From Amoebophrya sp. A120 (lineage: Eukaryota; Sar; Dinophyceae; Syndiniales; Amoebophryaceae): a stretch of 25,841 nucleotides of DNA. The position numbers and the translations under genes are program-made. The stretch is from NCBI GenBank assembly GCA_905178155.1, contig CAJINV010000005.1:9217604-9243444 (forward strand), written 5' to 3'. The notes beneath the pieces were generated by a model that saw only the letters and a list, made by a program, of their open reading frames with translations, had not been told where the DNA came from and searched no databases. This document shows, in pieces, positions 21,101-25,841 of the stretch (position 1 is its first letter; every line of letters begins with the position of its first letter).

Positions 21101-22352
21101 AAAGCAGCTTTTTTCCTGGATGCCTCTCGCGTGATGTCCGGCGGCAGTTCCATGCAATCCGGCGGCAGTTTATCCCATGAAGAAGTGTGTCTGTGTGAAC
21201 GGAGTTTATCATGCAATAACATGCAAAAAGGCTGGCAGCGGCAGCGCTGAAATTTGTATTGCGTAGCATGCTTTAGCTTTCACTTTCTAGGGAAAATCTG
21301 GAACAATGCCTGGGTGCAAGCCGTGAAATAAATCGTTTACGCATAAAACATTTTTGTGGTTCTTGATAAACTTCCTTCCCGCCGAGCAGCGCAACTGCTG
21401 CTTCTTCTGCAAGCCGTGCCACCAAGTATCAACTGCAAACATGTCTGGGTCTGGAAGATTGCAAGATTTGTCATGCTAGTCTGGCATGACTCTGCACTCT
21501 GTATTGCGTGGCCATGAACAGCCTCTCGAGCCTGTCATGCAAGAACAACGTAGTTTCTCATGCGGAATGCGCAGCACAGAAGCACGAAAAAAACTTATTA
21601 TGCCTAGCTGCGCGTTACAGTTCCCTTATTGTTATTGTTCACTGACTTGCATCACAAGTTTCCAGACCCGGACATATTTGCATTTGATACCAAGAAGTCC
21701 AACGCAATGACGAAGCCGAAGTCGGTTACTTCCTCCGGAGCGAAGCTATGCATGGCAAGAGTTTGATCGCACTTGTGTGAATTGCATCACAGATTTTTGA
21801 TTTTCCAGAATCAACAAAAAATTGGAGTTTGTGATGCTGCTCTAGAAATAAAATAAAAGATAGATCTGTCATGCGATTTGCCACGCGGGGTTGTGCGATA
21901 CTTTTCCATAGCATAACAATCGGGCTACTCGATGACGTCCTCCAAGTACGAGGAAGACGGCTACGGGGAAGAGGAAGAGGACGACTACGAAGACGAAACT
22001 GCGTATGGGAGTGTCAGGATCGAAATCGTCAAAGGTGAAATTGTTTGCCATGCATAAAATGCAACGCAGAAATTGCCTCTATTGCAGAGGACGCAAGGGA
22101 GGCAGATTGTAGTGCTGGTAGGGGTCGAGAAATGGGCTGCTGATTAGCAACACAGAGGGGAGTCCCTTTGCCCTGAACAGCATGACAAACTGGCTTCCTG
22201 TACGGACAAAATTTGTCATGCACCGACTAGAAGCTGTGGATCCAATTGGTATCGATTTTATGCATTGCAAGTTACTTTAACTCCGTCGATTTCAATCCTG
22301 GTACTCCGATACCGCGTTCCATTCCGGGGGTGGGAAAAAATCTAGAATGTAA
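18185..22352 (+). CDS. Gene C: predicted type I single-pass membrane protein
   Basis: Exons: 18185-18427, 18727-18779, 19047-19151, 19366-19426, 19647-19742, 19848-19974, 20245-20396, 20843-20884, 21128-21170, 21374-21426, 21695-21746, 21921-22003, 22317-22352. They total 1146 nt, 381 residues. Residues 1-27 look like a signal peptide, ending in VVQA. Residues 53-80 are extremely rich in His, Asp and Glu (DEHADEHHEEHDDH), a possible metal-binding stretch. A Thr/Lys tract (about 155-182) may be a stalk. One transmembrane helix follows at about 207-231 (YGVFAIIGGVILGFGLFVTV), then a Ser/Lys/Tyr-rich tail with SSEYYSSSQY and an acidic EEEEDDYEDE patch. By signal peptide and helix order the tail should be cytosolic. 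I recognise no family; a surface or secretory-pathway receptor or anchor is a guess. It has eleven introners and one canonical intron. Confidence 0.75.
18428..18721 (+). mobile_element. Introner C1 (GTAAAAACGT group)
   Basis: Left end TATTCTGAGTAAAAACGTCC, right end GACGTTTTTGCACAGGATA. Perfect flanks CGTCT (18423-18427, 18722-18726). Using the internal GTAAAA...CACAG sites instead gives an early TGA, so the whole element must be removed. Confidence 0.92.
18780..19041 (+). mobile_element. Introner C2 (GTTACAATCTC group)
   Basis: Left end TATGACCCGCACAGACGTGG then TTACAATCTC; right end GAGATTGTAACTTTTGAGCA then GGCCATA. Perfect flanks GAGCT (18775-18779, 19042-19046). Sister of A3. The apparent codons MTRTDV at its left edge are element sequence, not protein. 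Confidence 0.9.
19152..19360 (+). mobile_element. Introner C3 (AAAAAACTGTG group)
   Basis: Ends are TATCCAAGAAAAAAACTGTG and CACTTTTTTTCTTGGATA; perfect flanks CTGGA (19147-19151, 19361-19365). It carries GTAAGTGTAAA but its mirror is TTACACTTACACAC, with no AG, so a GT-AG reading is unavailable. Confidence 0.92.
19427..19641 (+). mobile_element. Introner C4 (diverged TGTCTGG group)
   Basis: Left TATCCACTGCAAATATGTCT, right CCAGATGACATAGTTGCATT then TGATA. Perfect flanks AAAAC (19422-19426, 19642-19646). Removal joins AAA AAC|GTA AAA in frame. Confidence 0.9.
19743..19847 (+). other. Canonical GT-AG intron in gene C (105 bp)
   Basis: Donor CTG|GTAAGA and acceptor TTCAG|GTC join GGA CTG|GTC AAC in phase 0. 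It lacks inverted ends and flanking repeats. It is the only ordinary spliceosomal intron found in the four + strand genes. Its interior nevertheless has TTTTGTCATGC and CTGTCATGCATG, the same words found in introners. Confidence 0.85.
19975..20239 (+). mobile_element. Introner C6 (TGTCTGGGTCTGG group)
   Basis: Ends are TATGCATTGCAAAAATGTCT and AGACATTTTTGCAATGCATA, an exact inverted pair. Perfect flanks CTGCA (19970-19974, 20240-20244). Inserted at the end of the transmembrane helix codons. The interior closely resembles A2 and B4. Confidence 0.93.
20397..20837 (+). mobile_element. Introner C7, enlarged by a minisatellite
   Basis: Ends are TATGAGAGTGCAC and GTGCACTCTCATA, with subterminal CCCCCCTCACCGC facing GGGGGGCGGTG. 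Perfect flanks GGAGC (20392-20396, 20838-20842). At 441 bp it is the longest element here because a minisatellite lies inside it. Removal joins GGG AGC|TCG GAG in frame. Confidence 0.9.
20546..20765. repeat. Minisatellite GGGTTCGCCCA inside introner C7
   Basis: About 18 units of 12 bp (GGGTTCGCCCAG) with a block of four 14-bp variants (GGGTTTTCGCCCAG) near 20588-20640 and GGGTTCGGCCA/GGCTA variants at the left. The unit itself is partly palindromic (GGGTTCGCCC). The minus-strand ORF across it encodes only PGRTLGEPWAN-like repeats and is rejected as a gene. Confidence 0.92.
20885..21122 (+). mobile_element. Introner C8 (AAAAAACC variant)
   Basis: Ends are TATGCAAGAAAAAACCACTC and AGCAGCTTTTTTCCTGGATG; the final base is G as in B17. 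Flanks CCTCA/CCTCT (4 of 5). Removal joins TCC TCA|CGC GTG in frame. Confidence 0.82.
21171..21368 (+). mobile_element. Introner C9 (diverged)
   Basis: Ends TATCCCATGAAGAAGTGTG and TTTTTGTGGTTCTTGATA pair only partly; flanks CAGTT/AACTT (3 of 5). The frame argues for it: removal of 21171-21373 joins AGT T|CC TTC and continues a Ser/Ala-rich tail. Reading through stops at 21250. Confidence 0.7.
21427..21689 (+). mobile_element. Introner C10 (TGTCTGGGTCTGG group)
   Basis: Ends are TATCAACTGCAAACATGTCT and GGACATATTTGCATTTGATA; perfect flanks CCAAG (21422-21426, 21690-21694). Removal joins ACC AAG|AAG TCC in frame. Confidence 0.92.
21747..21915 (+). mobile_element. Introner C11 (CAAGAGTTTGATCGCAC variant)
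   Basis: Ends are TATGCATGGCAAGAGTTTGA and GCGATACTTTTCCATAGCAT followed by A. The flanks do not match (GAAGC/ACAAT). Removal of 21747-21920 still joins AAG C|CG GGC in frame and leads into the acidic tail. Confidence 0.78.
22004..22311 (+). mobile_element. Introner C12 (GGAGTGTCAGGATCG group)
   Basis: Left TATGGGAGTGTCAGGATCGA, right TTCAATCCTGGTACTCCGAT followed by A, with GAAATCG mirrored by CGATTTC. Flanks CTGCG/CCGCG (4 of 5). Removal joins ACT GCG|TTC CAT, then the last 12 codons to TAA at 22350-22352. Confidence 0.85.
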
Positions 22353-23644
22353 GACTCGTGACGTGGATTCAAATTTGGACGATGTTTCTCGCTAGGGTAC
22401 TAAGCAAAGAGTGCTTGAGTTCCTTTGCCGCGATGTATCATCATCCTGTCACTATCTATGAGTGTGAACAATTCGGAACTTCTTCCATAGTTTCAAGAGC
22501 GCGATTGTCAAGTCTACTAGCGTGTTGTTTGACAGTTTCAGAAGTAAAAAAACCCTGTTGACACTATACTGCTGCAAAAATTGATTGTGAAAAAAAATGT
22601 ACCGACCCTTTATCTGAGTTTTAATTGTCTTGACACTTTGACTAAGTACCAGTGCCTCGATTGCAGCTAAGATTTCAGTATCACAACTACGACTACCCAG
22701 TATTGACTCATTATTGTTTACGATCTTTACGACCTCTGCTGGGCCGCCAGATTTTATACCCGAAGAAACGTTAGCTTTCCTGTGCACCTCCACCTTTGAA
22801 ATTGAAACGATAGCAAAAAGCTTGAGAAATTATTGTAAAATTTGAGAACAAAAATGCGAAGATGAATCTTCAAACCTTTGTACAATACTTGAAACACTAC
22901 GAGAAATGAAAAAATACACACCACCAGCAGGAGCGTTGTCGTTCTTGAGACGGCTTCGCAGGAGGGCCACGTCACTGTAAGAGCCAAGAATTACCGGGAG
23001 CAGAAAGAACATGATTGGAAGTACGCAGGCAGTATTAGCTCAACAGATCTGTTTAGTACTTTGTAGCTGCTGGCTGCGAACAGAGACTTCGTAGTTCGTG
23101 GGGTGCGTCGTGGTATCGTGAATGATGAACAGGAACTCGTACATTCGATCCGGTTGCGTCGTGTCGCGAGGGGAGAGAGACCACGAGCAAGAGTAATTTT
23201 TACTAAGCAGACCGCTTTCTCGTCGCTTTCTTTAAGAAACAGAAGTGGTTATCGCATCGACCGTTCTCGTCGTACTGAAGATTCGCTACCCGTTTTCGCC
23301 CTCGTCATGATTGTTCGCATACTTCTTCGTGGAAGCTCTCTGGTGTTGCTTTCGCATTAAGACCGTACTGTCGCACAGAAGTAGTTGCACTGCTAAGTTT
23401 AGATTCACGATCTGAAGGTGCGGATGGACAGCCAAGAAGACGGCTGAACAAAAAAAGTTCCACGAACACTTATTGCAAATCCATACCAAGTGCAAGTAGT
23501 TTCCTAGTAGTTGCGACAGCTTCGAAATTAAGAGGCCTTTCGAAGGTATAAAGAAACGAACGACTGCTCTTCTACAACTGTACGGTATAATACGAAGTAG
23601 CATCACCGCCAGAACTACTAGTACGTCTCTGTGAGGACGAGAAA
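22353..23644. other. Spacer between genes C and D
   Basis: No introner and no convincing + strand gene. AT-richer than the gene bodies. A possible minus-strand gene occupies 22452-23012; the remainder (23013-23644) shows only short shadow ORFs. Confidence 0.45.
22452..23012 (-). CDS. Gene E (candidate): small two-exon minus-strand protein
   Basis: Reading the minus strand, ATG at 23012 opens 31 codons (22920-23012) beginning MFFLLPVILGSYS, a signal-peptide-like hydrophobic start. A candidate canonical intron 22794-22919 (GTGTAT donor, TTTCAAAG acceptor) joins in phase 0 to 22452-22793, giving 144 residues in total. The second exon is not low-complexity (PAEVVKIVNNNESILGSRS). Its acceptor has AG but the donor is not a strong consensus. 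I recognise no family. It would be the only gene opposite in strand and the only one free of introners, so it may be a chance ORF pair. Confidence 0.3.
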
Positions 23645-24937
23645 ATGGAGCAACGCGAGCGAATCACCTCGAGCAGCTCTACTTCCCGGCTCTACGCCCG
23701 GAATCATCACAGCGCGAATTCCTACCAGCTGGAGCAGGAGCTGCAGGATGTCAACGAGATGGATTTTTTGCCGTCTGTGAACGCCTCCGACGGGACGACG
23801 AGTCACTTCAACTATCACACATATCCTTTGCAAAGTATGTAAGTTGCAGTTTGTTGCATGACAGATTAATTATCCTATTTCAAACTGCATGACAAACCCC
23901 ACTTTACCTTTTGAAAAAAGTTGTGTTGCAACTCATACTACTGTGATTACGCCTTTGCAATGCATAATCCCGCAACATCCCAGCCGACTCCCTCCACCTC
24001 TTCAACGTCCTCGAAAATAATCGAGAAGATGAACTCGTCAACATCGCCCAGCAGTAGAGCCGCGTCGAAAAAGAACTGCTGCTTCCTTCTCTTCCTCGCA
24101 GCAGCGGTGTTCTCGATTTTTTTCTTCATCCACGAATTGCACCTCCGATTCATCCTATCGCAAGAGAAAACTGTTTCACTGTGCACTTGTGATGCAGAAA
24201 AAGCATCACTGAAGTGTTTGTCTTGCTGCACATGCAAGACAGTGGACTTTTAGCTGTGTTTTCCCTTCAGAATCTCGCATGGCAAATTTTCTTTGTGATG
24301 TGGAACAAACTTGTGATGCAAAACTTGCAAAATCCTTACAGTAAAACACTTTTTTCGTACGATACATCCACAACTGGATCTTGCCGAACCTCCTGCACAA
24401 CAGTAACCTTTCATCTACATCGCACTATGAAACGATTGATGGAGAACAGCATGACAAACTGAGGAAAATCAGCGACGAACTTCTGATGCAGGGCGCGGGG
24501 CAACACTTCAACTTCTCCACCGGAATTATAAACGAGGTTTTTGACGAGGAAAACGCTTTTTCGCTGCTGTCGACGGATACCGTCATGAAAACCGGGTTCA
24601 TGCAGGGTACGCTACACAAATTTCAGGATTGTAGTCAGACCATGAGCGAATGTCGTGGAGGTTTGTCATGCGAAAAGTGCATGAGGTGAAAGATTTGTAA
24701 TGCGAAGAGTGCATCAGCAACACATGTTTGACAGACCGAAATCTGTGTTGCATAAACGTGAATGAAGTAGCGGAGGAGAAGGTGCACGTGCGGAGCGACG
24801 ATGACGAGACCGACGATGCCGACGGTGGAGATGAGGAGCATGACGGTGGTGAAGAAGGAGATGAACATGAAGATGCCGATGCCGATGTAGCCCCACCCGC
24901 ACCTGCTAACGACACGCCGGGAAGCAAACGTAGTTGA
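23645..24937 (+). CDS. Gene D: predicted type II membrane protein with acidic C-terminus
   Basis: Exons 23645-23821, 23972-24155, 24370-24607 and 24760-24937 total 777 nt, 258 residues. Residues 1-93 are Ser/Thr/Asn-rich, disordered, with no signal peptide. A positively charged ASKKN precedes one hydrophobic helix (about 95-112, CCFLLFLAAAVFSIFFFI), so a type II orientation (N-terminus in the cytosol) is expected. After the helix come NLSS and NFST sequons, consistent with a lumenal or extracellular side. The tail is strongly acidic (DDDETDDADGGDEEHDGG). No family is recognised. If the last introner is retained, the protein ends instead at 24689 with a short Cys-containing tail. The ATG follows GAAA, a reasonable context. 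The neighbouring gene C is also a single-pass membrane protein with acidic patches, but no homology is evident. Confidence 0.72.
23822..23966 (+). mobile_element. Introner D1 (CTTTGCAAAG variant)
   Basis: Ends are TATCCTTTGCAAAG and CGCCTTTGCAATGCATA. The flanking repeat is lost (ACACA/ATCCC). Removal of 23822-23971 joins CAC ACA|GCA ACA in frame; reading through stops at once (TAA, 23840-23842). Confidence 0.8.
24156..24364 (+). mobile_element. Introner D2 (TTTCACTGT variant)
   Basis: Ends are TATCGCAAGAGAAAACTGTT and ACACTTTTTTCGTACGATA; perfect flanks CATCC (24151-24155, 24365-24369). Related to B14. Removal joins ATC C|AC AAC in frame. Confidence 0.91.
24608..24754 (+). mobile_element. 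Introner D3 (diverged, possibly retained)
   Basis: Ends TACGCTACACAAATTTCAGG and CCGAAATCTGTGTTGCATA are an imperfect inverted pair. Flanks do not match (CAGGG/AACGT). Removal of 24608-24759 joins CAG GG|G AAT in frame to the acidic exon. The ORF also reads into it for 27 codons, so retention would give a shorter protein. Confidence 0.7.
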
Positions 24938-25335
24938 GTTTTTTTTTTTTCCCACGTCTTCTGCATTACATATCCTGACAATGGGAAAATCAAAAACAAA
25001 ATTGAAATTTCAATTTGCAGCCAGTACCTACCATGAGCAGAAGAGAAGTGCTTTATTACGGTAGTATTAATTTAACTGCGTCATCCGATGCAAAAAATCT
25101 ACAACTACAGCCGCCCCAAGCGCAGCAGTGAAACCAGCGGACGATGCGGCGCATACGAAAATGGAGATGATAAATCGATTAACTTTGTGATGCCCCGTAG
25201 TTGCAGCCCGTTTGCTGGGAAGTACGATTGGAAACGCGCTTTTAGAGGGTTGTTTTTCTTGAACTCATGCCTGAAGATGAAGATACAGGGGCAGGAAGTG
25301 CTGGAAAATTGGCTTTGACTAGCTCCAACGACCTC
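24938..25335. other. 3' flank of gene D
   Basis: A poly-T run follows the stop codon (about 24939-24950). One ORF at 25088-25318 begins with ATG but has no recognisable features, so I do not call it a gene. Confidence 0.4.
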
Positions 25336-25410
25336 CGTACGGGGGAAGAAAAATTTCGCGTACGGGGTAAGAATGTAGTGCTGTTTCGCTTGCGTACGGG
25401 GGAAGTACGC
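25336..25410. repeat. Three CGTACGGGG boxes
   Basis: CGTACGGGGGAAG, CGTACGGGGTAAG and CGTACGGGGGAAG occur at about 25336, 25359 and 25393, just ahead of the large direct repeat. Meaning unknown. Confidence 0.7.
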
Positions 25411-25440
25411 AGGAGCGTCTTCACGCAAATTTTTTCCCAG

Positions 25441-25841
25441 CCTGTTTGGCTTCTGTCCGGGGGCCAGTTTTGTTTGCTTGCGTTTTTGTCGCGCCACAAT
25501 ACATTTTCATTTGTCATGCGGATTTGCTGGAATCCGCACGAGACTACCTTGCGACGAGACAGAATCTCGGCAGCTTTTTTGCCGAAAACGACCCCCGGAC
25601 AGGGAGACAGACGCCGCTTGTCCGGGGGTGGACTCCCGCCCTGTTTGGCTTCTGTCCGGGGGTTGTCCGGGGGCCAGTTTTGTTTGCTTGCGTTTTTGTC
25701 GTGCGAAAAGACATTTGTCTTGCGGATCAGCTGCAATCCGCACGGGACTGCGTTTCGACAAAACAGAATGTCGGCAGCTTTTTTGCCGAAAACGACCCCC
25801 GGACAGGGAGACGGACGTCGCTTGTCCGGGGGTGGACTCCC
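25441..25841. repeat. Tandem direct repeat of about 200 bp with internal hairpins, running off the window
   Basis: Copy 1 (25441-25637) and copy 2 (25640-25841) both start CCTGTTTGGCTTCTGTCCGG and end GGGGGTGGACTCCC. Copy 2 has a small internal duplication (GTCCGGGGGTTGTCCGGGGG). Each copy has a hairpin TGCGGATT...AATCCGCA (or a variant) and a second stem CCCCCGGACA...TGTCCGGGGG. The array continues past the right edge. ORFs inside are repeat artefacts. It could be a satellite or the terminus of a larger element. Confidence 0.85.

Noticed and set aside
21374-21426. Cys-rich exon reading (CCFFCKPC) after introner C9
   Set aside because: That frame requires a junction not set by the 5-nt rule. 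The in-phase frame gives a Ser/Ala-rich tail that continues through the next junctions to a stop.
25088-25318. 76-residue + strand ORF
   Set aside because: Short, no family features, no introner and no clear context; could be chance.
25105-25761. Minus-strand Arg/Lys-rich ORFs at the right edge
   Set aside because: They lie mainly in the 200-bp direct repeat and repeat the same peptide (RQKRKQTKLAPGQ); no independent support.
1-25841. Bacterial or viral origin of the window
   Set aside because: Intron-split genes, signal-peptide and membrane proteins of eukaryotic style, absence of operons, and pervasive introners all argue for a eukaryotic nuclear genome.

Overview
The window looks like nuclear DNA of a protist. 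It holds four protein genes on the + strand, each cut by many short introns, plus one weak minus-strand candidate. Protein sequences are rich in Ser/Ala/Lys/Glu runs, and there are several minisatellites and a GC-rich island. The most striking content is 37 intron-sized elements (about 145-445 bp). They have terminal inverted repeats, outer ends of the form TAT...ATA (mostly TATC...GATA), and usually a 5-bp direct repeat on each side. If each element plus one repeat copy is removed, all four reading frames join without a stop. This matches what is known as introner elements. Such invasive, non-canonically spliced introns have been reported from Amoebophrya (Syndiniales, parasitic dinoflagellates), so a syndinian origin is my best inference. 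I could not run a database search.

Layout. 1-300: nothing recognised. About 300-1385: minisatellite built on a ClaI-type palindrome. 1468-4297: gene A, a Ser/Asn-rich protein with a C-terminal coiled coil; its 5' end is unresolved. 4298-6554: spacer containing a GC-rich island at about 4690-6080. 6555-17451: gene B, 20 exons and 19 introners, 2065 residues. It has a long disordered repeat N-terminus followed by an atypical extended SDR (NAD-dependent epimerase-like) domain. 17452-18184: spacer with a hairpin. 18185-22352: gene C, 13 exons, 381 residues, a predicted type I single-pass membrane protein. Its introns are 11 introners and one ordinary GT-AG intron. 22353-23644: spacer with a possible minus-strand two-exon gene. 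23645-24937: gene D, 4 exons, 258 residues, a predicted type II membrane protein with an acidic tail. 24938-25841: spacer ending in a roughly 200-bp direct repeat that runs off the window.

The introners fall into about ten groups by their subterminal sequences, but nearly all share an interior vocabulary: repeated copies of TTTGTNNTGC and its complement. Nothing shows that the four genes work in one pathway. What they share is the intron invasion. For at least twelve introners, no AG is available at the 3' end in any register the flanking repeat allows, so they cannot be ordinary GT-AG introns. The exon sums of genes B, C and D (6198, 1146 and 777 nt) are all multiples of three, which supports the models.
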